A stretch of 58,466 nt of DNA from Microcystis elabens FACHB-917. GTDB taxonomy: Bacteria; Cyanobacteriota; Cyanobacteriia; PCC-6307; Cyanobiaceae. Both the position numbers and the translations under genes were made by a program. The stretch is taken from NCBI RefSeq assembly GCF_014698445.1, contig NZ_JACJSZ010000017.1:1-58466 (forward strand). The letters are read 5' to 3'. The notes beneath the pieces are model-generated. The model saw only the letters and a list, made by a program, of their open reading frames with translations, made no database searches and had not been told where the DNA came from. Positions 19,682 through 29,288 of the stretch are shown here, in pieces; the first letter of the stretch is position 1, and every line of letters begins with the position of its first letter.

Positions 19682-21874
19682 GTGGCGCGGATCGGTGCGA
19701 GCCCGTTACGAGACGAGGCGGGAAGAGGGGCCGGTGCGGGCGGAGCTCCTAGGAAGGCCTGGAGGCCCTTCCTGCCGTCCCTCTCGATCCCCGTGGGCAC
19801 CTTCCTGGCTGGCAATCCCCTGGCGATCTTCGCCCTGCTGCTGGTGCTCAGCGTGGTGGTCCCACCGCTGGTGCGTCCCTTGCGGATGCCGGATCTGGTG
19901 GGGCTGCTGGCGGCGGGCGTGGCGATCGGCCCCCACGGCCTCGCCTGGCTCGTGTCGACCAACGAGACCGTCCGGCTGCTCTCGGATGTGGGGGTGATCT
20001 ATCTGCTGTTCATCGCAGGGCTGGAGATCGACCTGGGGGAGTTCCGGCGCATCCGGGCCCGGTCCTTCCGCTTCGGCCTGCTCACCTTCACCTTGCCGAT
20101 GCTGGCCGGCTCGGTGCTGGGGCTGGTCTACGGCTACCCGGCGGTGAGCGCCGTGCTGATCGGATCGATCCTGGCCTCCCACACCCCCCTGGGGTACCCG
20201 ATCGTGCGCAGCTTCGGCGCCATGCGGGAGGAGTGCGTGACGGTGGCGATCGGCGGCACGATCTTCACCGACATCGCCGCCCTGGTGCTGCTCGCCCTCT
20301 GCGTCAGCCTCGGGCAGGGCCAGCTGAGCGCCTCGGGAGTGGTGGGCCTGCTGCTCAAGGTGGCCCTCTACGCCGCCGCCGTGCTGCTGCTGATCCGCCG
20401 GCTGGGCCGCGGCCTGATCCGCCGCAGCGTCGACGGCGACAGCCGCCTGTTCGTGGCGGTGCTGGTGGCCCTGTTCCTGGCGGCGGTGGGGGCGGAGCTG
20501 GCCGGCGTGGAGAAGATCGTCGGCGCCTTCCTCGCCGGCCTGGCCGTGAACGGCGTGCTGCCGGACGGACGGGTCAAGGAGCAGGTGGTGGTGGTGGGGG
20601 CGAGCCTGTTCATCCCCTTGTTCTTCATTGATCTCGGCCTGCTGCTTGATGTGCCGGTGTTCCTGAGCACGATGACGGGCTCCGCCTTCGCCGTCGCCCT
20701 GATCCTGAGCCTGATCGCCAGCAAGGGCCTGGCCTCCTGGTGGTCGGGCCTGCTGTACCGCTACGACGGGCCCCAGATCCTCACCCTCTGGTCCCTGTCG
20801 CTGCCCCAGGTGGCGGCCACCCTGGCGGCCACTTATGTGGGGTTCCGTCAGGGACTGCTGGATGAGCGGATGCTCAACAGCGTGCTGGCCCTGATGGTGG
20901 TGACCGCGACCCTGGGGCCGATCCTGACCACCGTGGCGATGACCCGGATGGCCAGCCGCCGGGCCAGGGATCTGAGCCTGGAGGAGAGTGGACAGCTGGC
21001 CCTGGTGCGCCGCGCCCTGCGGGTGTTGGTGCCGATCAGCAACGCCCGCAGCGAGGAGCTCCTGCTGGCCCTGGCGTCGCGCCTGATCGACGGTGAGGCG
21101 GGTCGGCATGGGGCGGTGCTGCCCCTCTCGGTGGTGTCGCCGCGCCAGGCCGAGGCGGGCCGCGGGCCCCATCAGGTCGTCCACCGTGCGCTGGCCGAAG
21201 GGCGCCAGCTGCTGGAGCGGGCCGACGCGTTCACCGCCGCGGCCGGGGTGCCCAGCCGCTCGCTGCTGCGGGTCGATAACGACATCCCCGGCGGCATCGC
21301 CCGCACGGCCCTGGAGCAGGGTGCCGATCTGGTGGTGGTGGGCGTGGGTGCGGGGCCACGCCTGGGACACTGGCTGTTCGGCGATCTGGTGGCCGCGATC
21401 TGCCGACAGGCCCACTGCCCGGTGGTGATGGCGAAGCTGGAGGAGGATCCGGCCACCTTCCGTCGCCTGCTCGTCCCCGTCAAGGACCTCTCCTCCGGCG
21501 CCCTGGAGCAGTTCCAGCTGGCGGAGAGGCTTCTGGTGGGCTGCCCGCCGGGGGAAGGGGCCGCCATCACCCTGCTGCACGTCCATGAGCCCTGGCTGCC
21601 CCAGTCGGAGCGGGATCAGCTGGCCCGCCAGCTCCAGGGCTGGGTCCCGTCGGCCTCCGGAGACAAGGGGCGTGTGACGGTGAGCGTGGAGCTCCAGGCC
21701 GACCCGAACGTGTCGGAGGTGATCGAGCGCAGCAGCGAGAGCCACGATCTGGTGATTCTCCGCTCCCTGCGGCGCCTGGTGGAAGGCCTGCCGATTCCCG
21801 CCAGCGACCAGGCCACCGGCCTGCTGCGGCGCCTGGGCTGCTCGGTTCTGGTGATCAGCGATCCACTCCACTGA
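19682..21874 (+). CDS. Cation:proton antiporter with C-terminal Usp-like domains
   Basis: Up to 730 residues. Residues about 45-425 form the multi-helix CPA-type antiporter domain (IFALLLVLSVVVPPLV, LLFIAGLEIDLGEFRRI, VGAFLAGLAVNGVLP, FIPLFFIDLGLLLDV). The last 300 residues are soluble and resemble two universal-stress-protein folds (ADLVVVGVGAGPRLGHWLFG, CPVVMAKLEED, RRLLVPVKDLSSGALEQF). These probably sense nucleotides or regulate transport. The GTG at 19682 sits right against the divergent Rieske gene, and the first 37 residues look non-native. A GTG at 19793, just before the first helix, may be the true start. A uspA gene follows. Confidence 0.87.
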   Translation: MARIGASPLRDEAGRGAGAGGAPRKAWRPFLPSLSIPVGTFLAGNPLAIFALLLVLSVVVPPLVRPLRMPDLVGLLAAGVAIGPHGLAWLVSTNETVRLLSDVGVIYLLFIAGLEIDLGEFRRIRARSFRFGLLTFTLPMLAGSVLGLVYGYPAVSAVLIGSILASHTPLGYPIVRSFGAMREECVTVAIGGTIFTDIAALVLLALCVSLGQGQLSASGVVGLLLKVALYAAAVLLLIRRLGRGLIRRSVDGDSRLFVAVLVALFLAAVGAELAGVEKIVGAFLAGLAVNGVLPDGRVKEQVVVVGASLFIPLFFIDLGLLLDVPVFLSTMTGSAFAVALILSLIASKGLASWWSGLLYRYDGPQILTLWSLSLPQVAATLAATYVGFRQGLLDERMLNSVLALMVVTATLGPILTTVAMTRMASRRARDLSLEESGQLALVRRALRVLVPISNARSEELLLALASRLIDGEAGRHGAVLPLSVVSPRQAEAGRGPHQVVHRALAEGRQLLERADAFTAAAGVPSRSLLRVDNDIPGGIARTALEQGADLVVVGVGAGPRLGHWLFGDLVAAICRQAHCPVVMAKLEEDPATFRRLLVPVKDLSSGALEQFQLAERLLVGCPPGEGAAITLLHVHEPWLPQSERDQLARQLQGWVPSASGDKGRVTVSVELQADPNVSEVIERSSESHDLVILRSLRRLVEGLPIPASDQATGLLRRLGCSVLVISDPLH

Positions 21875-21927
21875 CCCCTGCATTGATCAGGGGCCATGAC
21901 TAGACAGAGGGGAGACCCCCAGCCCCC

Positions 21928-22374
21928 ATGCCCTACAGCCACCTCCTGGTGCCCAGCGACGGCTCCGACCTCTCGATGCAGGCCGTGCGGCATGCCGTGG
22001 CCCTGGCCGCCGCCCTCGGGGCCCGCATCACCTTCTTCCATGCCCAGGCGAGCGTGCCGGTGCAGGTGGTGGGGCTCGGCGAGATGCTCGATGCCTCCAC
22101 CATGGAGGCCCTGATGAGCGCCAGCCGCAAGGACGTGGAGCGCATCCTGGAGGAGTCCCTGGCGGTGGCCCGCCAGGCCGGCGTCACGGCCGATGCGGAG
22201 AAGGTGATGAGCGACCTGCCCCACCAGGCCATCGTCGAGGCCGCCACCCGGCTGGGGTGCGACCTGATCCTGATGGCCTCCCACGGCCGCCGGGGGCTCG
22301 TGGGGATGCTGATCGGCAGCGAGACCCAGCGGGTGCTGGTCCAGTCCCCCTGCCCTGTCCTGGTCTACCGATGA
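21928..22374 (+). CDS. Universal stress protein, UspA family
   Basis: 148 residues, a single Usp domain. The start [20 protein letters not shown] has the first strand and Asp, and the end [20 protein letters not shown] with SETQRV has the nucleotide-binding GxxGxxxxxxxxG(S/T) loop, so ATP binding is likely. It follows the antiporter by 53 bp. Its stop overlaps the ATG of the next gene (ATGA), which indicates translational coupling with the Pat-like enzyme. Confidence 0.92.
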   Translation: MPYSHLLVPSDGSDLSMQAVRHAVALAAALGARITFFHAQASVPVQVVGLGEMLDASTMEALMSASRKDVERILEESLAVARQAGVTADAEKVMSDLPHQAIVEAATRLGCDLILMASHGRRGLVGMLIGSETQRVLVQSPCPVLVYR

Positions 22375-25205
22375 GTGCCCTTGCCTCCGGCGGGGGCGAT
22401 GGCGCCTCAGATCGGGCCTGCGACATCCTGCGGGCCCAGCACCATCCCCTGGCGGCCCTGTTCGCCCCCCGCAGCGTGGCGGTGATCGGCGCCTCCGACC
22501 GGAGGGGCAGCGTCGGCCGGGGGGTGCTCTGGAACCTGATCAGCCATCCCTTCGGCGGCACCGTCTATCCCATCAATCCGAAGCACTCGAATGTGCTGGG
22601 GATCCGGGCCTACGCCTCGGTGGCGGAGGTGCCCGAACCGGTCGATCTGGCGGTGATCGCCACCCCCGCCGCAACGGTGCCGGAACTGATCGAGGCCTGC
22701 ACGGCGGCAGGGGTGAAAGGCGTGATCGTGCTCTCGGCGGGCTTCCGTGAGATCGGTGCCGCCGGGATCGCGCTGGAGGCCCGCATCCGCGATGGCCTGC
22801 GCCGCTCCGGCATGCGGCTGATCGGCCCCAACTGCCTGGGGCTGATGAACCCCCGCACCGGCCTCAACGCCACCTTCGCCAGCACCATCGCCCGGCCCGG
22901 CCACGTGGGTTTCCTGAGCCAGTCGGGGGCCATCTGCACCGCCGTCCTCGACTGGAGCCTGCAGGAGAACGTGGGCTTCAGCGCCTTCGTCTCGATGGGC
23001 TCGATGCTCGATGTCGACTGGGGGGATCTGATCACCTACCTGGGCGACGACCCGCAGACCCACAGCATCGTCATCTACATGGAATCGATCGGCGACCCCC
23101 GTTCGTTTCTCTCGGCGGCGCGGGAAGTGGCCCTCACCAAGCCGATCGTGGTGATCAAGGCCGGCAGGACGGCGGAGGCGGCCCAGGCGGCGGCCTCCCA
23201 TACCGGAGCCCTGTCCGGCAGCGACGCCGTCCTGGACGCCGCCTTCCGGCGCTGCGGCGTGCTGCGGGTGGACAGCATCACCGACCTGTTCGATCTGGCC
23301 GAGGTGCTCGCCAAGCAGCGCCGCCGGCCCCTGGGGCCACGGCTGACGATCCTCACCAACGCCGGCGGTCCGGGCGTGCTGGCCACCGACGCCCTGGTGC
23401 GTCACGGCGGTGCCCTGGCCAGGCTGCCGGAGGCGACGCTGACGGCCCTCGATGCCGTGCTGCCGGAGCACTGGAGTCGGGCCAACCCGATCGACATCCT
23501 CGGGGACGCCGACCCGGAGCGTTACGAACGGGCGATCCGCCTGGCCCTCGACGACCCCGACAGCGACGGGTTGCTGGTGGTGCTCACCCCGCAGGCCATG
23601 ACCGACCCGACCGGCACCGCCGAACGGCTGGTCGCCCTGGCGGCGACCAGCCGCAAGCCCCTGCTGGCCAGCTGGATGGGGGGCCGGGACGTGGAGGCGG
23701 GGGAGCACCTGCTCAATGCCGCCGGCATCGCCACCTACCGCTACCCGGACGCAGCGGTGCAGCTGTTTGATGCCATGTGGCGCTACAGCGACAACCTGCG
23801 CGCCCTCTACGAAACGCCGGCTCTGGTGCCGGAAACGGAGGAGGCGGCGACGTGCGGCGCCGCGGAGCCCCACACCGACCGCCGACGGGTGGAGAAGCTG
23901 CTGGCCGCTGTCCAGGCCGAAGGGCGCACCCTGCTCAATGAATGGGAAGCCAAGCAGGTGCTGGCGGCCTACGGCATCCCCACCGTCCCCACCCACATGG
24001 CCCTCAGCGCCGAGGCGGCCACGGCCGCCGCCGACGCCATGGGCTACCCGGTGGTGGTGAAACTGCTCTCCGCCGAGCTCACCCACAAGAGCGACGTCGG
24101 CGGGGTGCAGCTGAATCTGCCCGACGGGGAGGCGGTGGCCCGGGCCTACCGGACCATGGAAAGCGCGATCGTGTCCCGTCACGGGGCGAGCGCCTTCGGT
24201 GGGGTGACCGTCCAGCCGATGCTGGAACTCACCGGGACCTACGAACTGATCGTCGGCAGCAGCATCGACCCCCAGTTCGGGCCGGTGATCCTGTTCGGCA
24301 CCGGCGGCCTGCTGGTGGAGGTCTTCCGGGACAGCGCCGTGGCCCTGCCGCCGCTCAACACCACCCTGGCCCGGCGGCTGATGGAGCGCACCCGGATCTA
24401 CCCGGCGCTGCAGGGGGTGCGGGGCCGTCCGCCGGTGGATCTGGCGGCGCTCGAACGGCTGCTGGTGCGCCTGAGCCGGCTGGTGCTCGAGCACCCGGCC
24501 ATCCTCGAGCTCGACATCAACCCCCTGAGGGTGGCACCCGGGGACGGGGACGGTGCCCTGGTGGCCCTCGACGCCCGGGTGCTGCTGCAGGCGTCCTCCG
24601 GGGCCACCTGCTTCACCCCCAGGCCGGCGATCCGGCCCTACCCCGGCGAGTACGTGCGCGACTGGAAGCTGCCGGACGGCTCAGCGGTGACGCTGCGGCC
24701 GATCCGGCCGGAGGACGAACCCCTGGTGGTGGCGTTCCACCGCACCCTTTCGGAGCAGAGCGTCTACTTCCGCTATTTCCATCTGATGACCCTGGACCAC
24801 CGGATCGCCCACGAGCGGCTCACCCGGATCTGCTTCACCGACTACGACCGGGAGATGGCCCTGGTGGCGGAACGGGGAGGGCACAACGGCTCCCCGGCCG
24901 AGCTGCTGGGGGTGGGCCGGCTGAGCAGGATCCACGACGAGAATGCGGCCGAGTTCGCCATGCTGATCGCCGATCCCTGGCAGCGGCAGGGGCTGGGCAC
25001 CGCCCTGCTGGGTCTGCTGCTCGAGATCGGCCGCCAGGAGGGACTCGAAAGGATCAGCGCCGAGATCCTGCACGAGAACCGGGGCATGCAGCAGGTCTGC
25101 CGCAAGCTCGGCTTCCAGCTCCGGCCCACGGCCGAGTGCGTTCACGCCGAGATCAGCCTGCTGGATGCTGCAGCTGCCAGGCCCGGTGCAGATCCACCCG
25201 CGTGA
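22371..25205 (+). CDS. Acyl-CoA ligase (ADP-forming type)/GNAT acetyltransferase fusion, Pat-like
   Basis: 944 residues. Order of domains: CoA-binding Rossmann fold ([22 protein letters not shown], about residues 25-130), succinyl-CoA-ligase-like domains with [10 protein letters not shown] (about 280), an ATP-grasp domain (about 490-715; [23 protein letters not shown]), and a GNAT domain at the end (about 760-940) with the acetyl-CoA loop [11 protein letters not shown]. Proteins of this build (Pat/Pka) acetylate lysines on metabolic enzymes such as acetyl-CoA synthetase. Its coupling to uspA suggests a stress link. The 3' end is overlapped on the opposite strand by the Nif11-like gene. Confidence 0.93.
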   Translation: MSALASGGGDGASDRACDILRAQHHPLAALFAPRSVAVIGASDRRGSVGRGVLWNLISHPFGGTVYPINPKHSNVLGIRAYASVAEVPEPVDLAVIATPAATVPELIEACTAAGVKGVIVLSAGFREIGAAGIALEARIRDGLRRSGMRLIGPNCLGLMNPRTGLNATFASTIARPGHVGFLSQSGAICTAVLDWSLQENVGFSAFVSMGSMLDVDWGDLITYLGDDPQTHSIVIYMESIGDPRSFLSAAREVALTKPIVVIKAGRTAEAAQAAASHTGALSGSDAVLDAAFRRCGVLRVDSITDLFDLAEVLAKQRRRPLGPRLTILTNAGGPGVLATDALVRHGGALARLPEATLTALDAVLPEHWSRANPIDILGDADPERYERAIRLALDDPDSDGLLVVLTPQAMTDPTGTAERLVALAATSRKPLLASWMGGRDVEAGEHLLNAAGIATYRYPDAAVQLFDAMWRYSDNLRALYETPALVPETEEAATCGAAEPHTDRRRVEKLLAAVQAEGRTLLNEWEAKQVLAAYGIPTVPTHMALSAEAATAAADAMGYPVVVKLLSAELTHKSDVGGVQLNLPDGEAVARAYRTMESAIVSRHGASAFGGVTVQPMLELTGTYELIVGSSIDPQFGPVILFGTGGLLVEVFRDSAVALPPLNTTLARRLMERTRIYPALQGVRGRPPVDLAALERLLVRLSRLVLEHPAILELDINPLRVAPGDGDGALVALDARVLLQASSGATCFTPRPAIRPYPGEYVRDWKLPDGSAVTLRPIRPEDEPLVVAFHRTLSEQSVYFRYFHLMTLDHRIAHERLTRICFTDYDREMALVAERGGHNGSPAELLGVGRLSRIHDENAAEFAMLIADPWQRQGLGTALLGLLLEIGRQEGLERISAEILHENRGMQQVCRKLGFQLRPTAECVHAEISLLDAAAARPGADPPA

Positions 25206-25332
25206 CGCGGTAGCCCAGCCGGCGGGCGGCCAGGATCAGCTCCTGGCAGGAGCGGCAATGGCGCAGCCCGCGGCGGATCACCTCATCCGTCTCGGCCTCC
25301 TCGACGAGGCGTTCCAGTTCGCTCCAGCTCAT
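25153..25332 (-). CDS. Small Nif11-like peptide, antisense-overlapping the Pat-like gene
   Basis: 59 codons from the ATG at 25332: [20 protein letters not shown], then [20 protein letters not shown], then [19 protein letters not shown] and a TGA. The pattern (acidic helix, CxxC, '[14 protein letters not shown]') matches the Nif11 domain seen in nitrogen-fixation-linked proteins and in leader peptides of natural products. The last 53 bases overlap the 3' end of the convergent Pat-like gene. No lanthipeptide or other maturation enzyme is in the window, so it may be a stand-alone Nif11 protein rather than a precursor. Confidence 0.7.
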   Translation of the reverse strand: MSWSELERLVEEAETDEVIRRGLRHCRSCQELILAARRLGYRVTRVDLHRAWQLQHPAG

Positions 25333-25439
25333 CGGGTTCTCCCACCCTCCCGCTCACGCTGGCAACGGCGGGGTGATGCAGCCAGTGGTCGTACATCAGT
25401 CGTACAACAAGCGATGCACGGGGCCCGGCCGGCGGGGCC

Positions 25440-25487
25440 CAGAGCGATGCGGAGGGCAAGGCGCAGAGCGATGGGGAGGGCGAAGCC
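25440..25487 (+). repeat. Imperfect 24-bp tandem duplication
   Basis: Two adjacent 24-base units starting CAGAGCGATG (25440-25463 and 25464-25487) share 20 of 24 positions. They lie in the intergenic region before the glycine-zipper gene. No function is seen. Confidence 0.6.
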
Positions 25488-25604
25488 GCGGCGCAGTCGC
25501 ATCCTGTCGGAGATCGGTCGGAAGCCGTTCATGGATCGGTCACATGGCTTGGCTTGATTGATGTCAGCCCCACCTCAGGGGTCGCTCCTCACAACGCGAA
25601 CACC

Positions 25605-26057
25605 ATGAACACCTCTCTTCGCCAGGGTTCCCGCCGCTTCGCGGGCATGCTGGGCACCGCCGGCGTCCTGGCCCTGCTCACCGCTCCCCTGCAGGCCTGG
25701 GCCGGTCCCTGGGGCCCGTCCGTCGCTCCCCGTGTGGTCGACAGCCGCCGCGTTCCCTACCCCCTGCCCACCCTGCCGAGCCCCTCGTCCTATGGCGATG
25801 GCTACGGCGGCGGCTACCGGGCCGACTATGACGTCGACCGCTACCGGGCCAACCAGCCCCTGGCCCCCGATTACATCCAGGCCCAGACGGCCCAGCGCTG
25901 CAACGTGGGACGGCTGGTGGGCGGCATCATCGGCGGCGGCCTGGGCTACGCCGCCTCCCGCCAGGACGGCCGCACCTGGGCCGTGCCCCTCGGAGCCCTG
26001 CTGGGCCAGCAGATGGGCTGCAGCATCGGCGCCCAGCGGGCTCCCCTGCCCTGGTGA
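25605..26057 (+). CDS. Secreted glycine-zipper protein
   Basis: 150 residues. A signal peptide (residues 1-33; FAGMLGTAGVLALLTAPLQA, then WAGP) is followed by a Tyr/Pro-rich middle and a C-terminal glycine zipper, RLVGGIIGGGLGYAASRQDG and VPLGALLGQQMGCSIGAQ. This resembles the 17-kDa surface-antigen/Rick_17kDa type. Location is probably periplasmic or outer membrane. The ATG at 25605 is used rather than the open-frame start at 25554. It is convergent with the next gene, 9 bp apart. Confidence 0.75.
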   Translation: MNTSLRQGSRRFAGMLGTAGVLALLTAPLQAWAGPWGPSVAPRVVDSRRVPYPLPTLPSPSSYGDGYGGGYRADYDVDRYRANQPLAPDYIQAQTAQRCNVGRLVGGIIGGGLGYAASRQDGRTWAVPLGALLGQQMGCSIGAQRAPLPW

Positions 26058-26066
26058 GCCCCCGGC

Positions 26067-26981
26067 TCAGGAAGCGGTTCCGAAGGCCACCTGACAGGCG
26101 GCATTGAGGAGCTCCGCTTCCTGGGCACTGCTCGGCTCCTGGCCGTTCAGCAGCCCGGACTGACAGTCGGCCGAGAGCTGATACACCGCGCCGTTGGCAC
26201 TGACGTCAAAGGCCACGGTGCTGGTTCCGGTCGGCTGGACCGTGCCGAAGAGCAGCTGGTACTGGGTGTTGGGCACCACGATCACGGTCTGGCTGCTGGC
26301 CACCGCGGCATCCACCGCACTGTTGATGATGGAGGCCGTTGCCAGCGTGGCCACACCCCAGGTGGCGGCCCGTGCCCCCCACCAGCCCCAGGACGGGGTG
26401 GCCCAGCCGCCGTACCAGCCGTGGTTCCAGGGTCGGGCCACGCCCCAGCCCGGACGGGCCCACCCGGGCCGCACGCCGATGGCGTTGACGTGGACGGCGC
26501 GGTTCCAGTTGCGGTTGACGTTGACGCTGCGGTTGAGGTTCCGGTTGACGTTGACGTTGCGGTTCAGGTTGGCGTTGACGTTTCGGTTGAGGCTGCCGGT
26601 GCCGGCGGGCCTGCCGAGGCCAGGGGCGCCGACCACCCCACCGGGACGGGCCGCGGGACGATTCAGCGAAGGCCCCCCCAGACCACCGCCGGCGACCCCG
26701 CTGCTCCAGCCACCGGCGGGTCTGGTGACGCCCCGGTTGAGGCCACCGGCCCCTCCGGATCCCTGGAAGCCGCTGCGGCCCAGCGATCCGCCGCCACCGA
26801 GCCTGGCGCCGCCCCCGCCTCCGCCCATCCGGGCCCCGCCGCCGCCCATCCGGCCGCCGCCGCCACCGCGGGCGATCCAGGCCGGCTCAGGAGGAGTGGG
26901 GAGCTCCAGGGCCAGGCCGGCCCCGACCGGGAACGCGATCACTCCGGCCATCAACAGCGCCAGGCCGCTCAGGTTCTTCAT
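26067..26981 (-). CDS. Exported Gly-rich and Asn-rich repeat protein
   Basis: 304 residues with an N-terminal signal peptide (MKNLSGLALLMAGVIAFPVG, then AGLAL). Residues 38-130 are low-complexity Gly/Arg repeats. Residues 130-165 are an Asn-ladder (LNRNVNANLNRNVNVNRN continuing in the same style) written in near-tandem GTTGACGTT-type DNA repeats on the plus strand around 26480-26600. A Trp/Gly-rich belt follows, then a folded C-terminal domain of about 90 residues with two cysteines (SADCQSG, NAACQVAF). Function unknown. The ATG overlaps the stop of the upstream gene (ATGA). Confidence 0.75.
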   Translation of the reverse strand: MKNLSGLALLMAGVIAFPVGAGLALELPTPPEPAWIARGGGGGRMGGGGARMGGGGGGARLGGGGSLGRSGFQGSGGAGGLNRGVTRPAGGWSSGVAGGGLGGPSLNRPAARPGGVVGAPGLGRPAGTGSLNRNVNANLNRNVNVNRNLNRSVNVNRNWNRAVHVNAIGVRPGWARPGWGVARPWNHGWYGGWATPSWGWWGARAATWGVATLATASIINSAVDAAVASSQTVIVVPNTQYQLLFGTVQPTGTSTVAFDVSANGAVYQLSADCQSGLLNGQEPSSAQEAELLNAACQVAFGTAS

Positions 26982-27508
26982 TTCAGCAACAGGGCACAGG
27001 CATCGTCGTAACAGCTGGCGTCCACCCGCCCGTCAGAGCCGAAATGCACCATCACCAGGTCGCGACCCTGGAGGCGGGTATTGGAACGGTCCTCCCGGAC
27101 ACTGTTGAGGTAATTGGGGTTGACCACACACAGGTCCTTGCCGTTGAAGCAGACCGTGTTGGTGGAGAAACGGGCCGAGGCGCCGCGCAGGGGCCGCCAG
27201 TTCCTCGCGTCGTGGTCCCAGATCGCCATGGTCAACGGTTCCGACGTGATGCGGACCGTTTCGACGCTGGTGCCGATGCGATGGCGGTACAGGGTGGCCT
27301 CGCCGCTGTCCACCGCCTCCACGGTGCAGGGCACCGGGGCGGCACCCTGCAGCGCACACTGGGTCGCGATCTTGTAGAGCACCCTGGAGGGATCCTGCTG
27401 GGCCAGGCCCGCCGACGGAGCCGCCAGCAGCACGCCCCCCAGCAGGCCGGCCAGGGCATGGACCGGGGGGTGACCGCCGGGGCGAACGGGATTCCTGCGG
27501 AGAAGCAT
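26978..27508 (-). CDS. Secreted protein of unknown function
   Basis: 176 residues from the ATG at 27508 (MLLRRNPVRPGG). It has an N-terminal signal region, LAGLLGGVLLAAPSAGLAQQ. The mature part has five or more cysteines (TQCALQGAAPVPCTVEA, NTVCFNGKDLCVVNPN, DASCYDDACALLLK), which suggests disulphides in the periplasm. Its stop overlaps the start of the Gly/Asn-rich exported gene by the ATGA arrangement, so the pair is probably co-translated and works together. The family is not recognised. Confidence 0.75.
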   Translation of the reverse strand: MLLRRNPVRPGGHPPVHALAGLLGGVLLAAPSAGLAQQDPSRVLYKIATQCALQGAAPVPCTVEAVDSGEATLYRHRIGTSVETVRITSEPLTMAIWDHDARNWRPLRGASARFSTNTVCFNGKDLCVVNPNYLNSVREDRSNTRLQGRDLVMVHFGSDGRVDASCYDDACALLLK

Positions 27509-27713
27509 GGGACGGGTGGGCCGCAGCAGGGGCCGGTGGGTGGATAGCGATGAACACATCGTGGCCACGGATGACCTGGGCTGGCAACAACGCAGCAGCC
27601 CAGGGTGGCGTCACAGGGTGATGAGGCCTTGCGCCCGGTCGCGAGCCGGTCGATGGCCGATGCTCCCCAGGCCCGGTCTGGCTAACGTTGTTTCAGCCAC
27701 AGACTGTCCATCG

Positions 27714-28088
27714 ATGGCCGTTCTCAACCGCTGCGCGATCGCGGTGGCCCCCCGGCAGCCGATGGTGGACTGGACCCGGCCTTTCTGGACCCGTGAAGAC
27801 ATGGAGGGGCTGGGTGAGGACCACAGCCTTTACCTGATCCCTACCTACGACAACGAACTCGAAGCCCAGGACAGGCTTCTGGACAGCTACGGCCAGATCT
27901 TCGCCGCCGAGCTGGATCTCTGGTGCCGCGATCGCAGCCGCTGGCCCCATCCCCGCAGCCTTGAACTGTTCGAGGCCTGGTTCTCCGTCCGGTTCTTCCC
28001 CCTCGTCGACGATCTGGACACCGCACCGCTGCACACCTACGTCCTCGACAACGACCTCCAGGACGCCCTGCGCGAGGCCATGAGCTGA
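27714..28088 (+). CDS. Conserved hypothetical protein upstream of a transglutaminase
   Basis: 124 residues from the ATG at 27714. MAVLNRCAIAVAPRQPMVDW, then YLIPTYDNELEAQDRLLDSY, IFAAELDLWCRDRSRWPHPR and LFEAWFSVRFFPLVDDL follow the pattern of a widespread uncharacterised family, with an acidic middle and a conserved Glu-Leu-x-x-Trp helix. It is soluble and has no signal. It ends 3 bp before the transglutaminase gene, so the two are presumably co-transcribed. The ORF upstream to 27507 is not used. Confidence 0.7.
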   Translation: MAVLNRCAIAVAPRQPMVDWTRPFWTREDMEGLGEDHSLYLIPTYDNELEAQDRLLDSYGQIFAAELDLWCRDRSRWPHPRSLELFEAWFSVRFFPLVDDLDTAPLHTYVLDNDLQDALREAMS

Positions 28089-28091
28089 GCA

Positions 28092-28985
28092 ATGTTCTTC
28101 CGTATCCACCACCGCCTCAGCTACACCTACGAACGGCCTGTCTTCCTGGAGCCGATGGCCCTGCGCCTCACCCCTCGGCAGGACGGCAGCCAGCGGATTC
28201 TCGAGCACCAGCTGCGGCTCGAAGAGGCTCCGGCAGGGCTTAGCCGGGTGCTCGAACCCGATGGCACTGACGCGACGGTGGCCTGGTTTGAGCAGGAGCG
28301 CGACCAGCTCACGATCACGGTGGACATGCTGGTGGAGACACTGCGCAGCAACCCCTTCGACTGGATCGTCACCCACCCGGAGGCCCAGCAGCTGCCGGTG
28401 GGCTACCCGGAGGCGGAGGTCCGCTCCCTGGCGGGTTGCCTGCAGGATGGGGTTGACTCCGGCGTGGGTAACTGGGCCCGCTCCATCGCCACGGGGGTCG
28501 ACGGGTCGGCCACCGCCTTCCTCAGCGCCCTCGCCGACACCATCCACCACGGCTTTCACCATGTTGGCCGGCTGGAAGGGGAGCCCACCGATCCGGCCGA
28601 GACGCTGGAGACGCGCACCGGAGCTTGCCGGGACACCGCCATGCTCTTCGTCGCGGCCTGTCGCAGCCAGGGACTGGCGGCCCGGTTCGTGAGCGGCTAC
28701 TCGATGCACCATCCCCCCGAGGTGAGCGAACACGAACTGCACGCCTGGGCGGAGGTGTACCTTCCAGGAGGGGGATGGAGGGGCTTCGACCCCAGCCTGG
28801 GCCTGGCGGTGGCCGACGGGCACGTCGTCCTGGCCGCCGCGCCCGATCACCACCTGGCGGCACCGGTCAGCGGCCGCTACCGCGGCACTGGTGTGGGCTC
28901 CACACTGGCCTACCGGATCCACCTGCAGGCCGCCGACGACCTGGGCCAGCTCAAGGCCCCAGCTCAGCCGATGATCCTTAGCTGA
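28092..28985 (+). CDS. Transglutaminase-like protein with Bact_transglu_N
   Basis: 297 residues. The N-terminal bacterial transglutaminase domain (FFRIHHRLSYTYERPVFLEP, LRLTPRQDGSQRI) is followed by the cysteine-protease-like core: ETRTGACRDTAMLFVAACRS with the nucleophile, then HELHAWAEVYLPGGGWRGFD with the catalytic His and Asp. Members are amidases or peptidases rather than cross-linkers. This is one of three transglutaminase homologues in the window. The 3' end overlaps the convergent small gene at 28964. Confidence 0.9.
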   Translation: MFFRIHHRLSYTYERPVFLEPMALRLTPRQDGSQRILEHQLRLEEAPAGLSRVLEPDGTDATVAWFEQERDQLTITVDMLVETLRSNPFDWIVTHPEAQQLPVGYPEAEVRSLAGCLQDGVDSGVGNWARSIATGVDGSATAFLSALADTIHHGFHHVGRLEGEPTDPAETLETRTGACRDTAMLFVAACRSQGLAARFVSGYSMHHPPEVSEHELHAWAEVYLPGGGWRGFDPSLGLAVADGHVVLAAAPDHHLAAPVSGRYRGTGVGSTLAYRIHLQAADDLGQLKAPAQPMILS

Positions 28986-29176
28986 AGCCAGCAGCCCGCG
29001 GGTGCCAGCTTCTCCACCACCACCGGGGCCTGGTGGGTGATGACCAGGCTGTGGGCGTACCGCTCCGCCTCGTCGCGGTGATCGAACGTGGGGCCGATTA
29101 CCTCGCTGGGCACGGTGGTCTCGTTCTGGTCGGCGGGTCGGACCCGGTACCGGCCGGGAGGGCTGGGTTCACTCAT
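28964..29176 (-). CDS. Small hypothetical protein, overlaps the transglutaminase 3' end
   Basis: 70 residues from the ATG at 29176 (MSEPSPPGRYRVRPADQNET). It reads as a compact alpha/beta protein: VIGPTFDHRDEAERYAHSLV, then APVVVEKLAPAGCWLQLRI. No domain is recognised. The frame is open to 29320, but the upstream part crosses the terminator of the RRM gene, so the later start is taken. It overlaps the convergent transglutaminase by 22 bp. Confidence 0.55.
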   Translation of the reverse strand: MSEPSPPGRYRVRPADQNETTVPSEVIGPTFDHRDEAERYAHSLVITHQAPVVVEKLAPAGCWLQLRIIG

Positions 29177-29288
29177 GGACCCAATCTGCTCCCCGATCAC
29201 GCCAAGCGGCGCCAGCAGCAGAGTGTCTTTCGATCCGTGCCGGACTCCCCACAGGCGGCACCGGCAGGAGGCCACACCGCGACCGACG

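Noticed and set aside
22407..24494. 695-codon open frame opposite the Pat-like gene
   Set aside because: Shadow frame of a certain gene, with no recognisable domain.
25387..25410. Direct GTCGTACA repeats resembling LexA half-sites before the glycine-zipper gene
   Set aside because: The copies are in direct, not inverted, orientation and lie about 200 bp from the gene, so no operator is supported.
26480..26600. Repeated GTTGACGTT-type DNA, considered as a CRISPR or iteron array
   Set aside because: The repeats are very short, have no spacers, and lie in frame in a coding region as an Asn-rich ladder.
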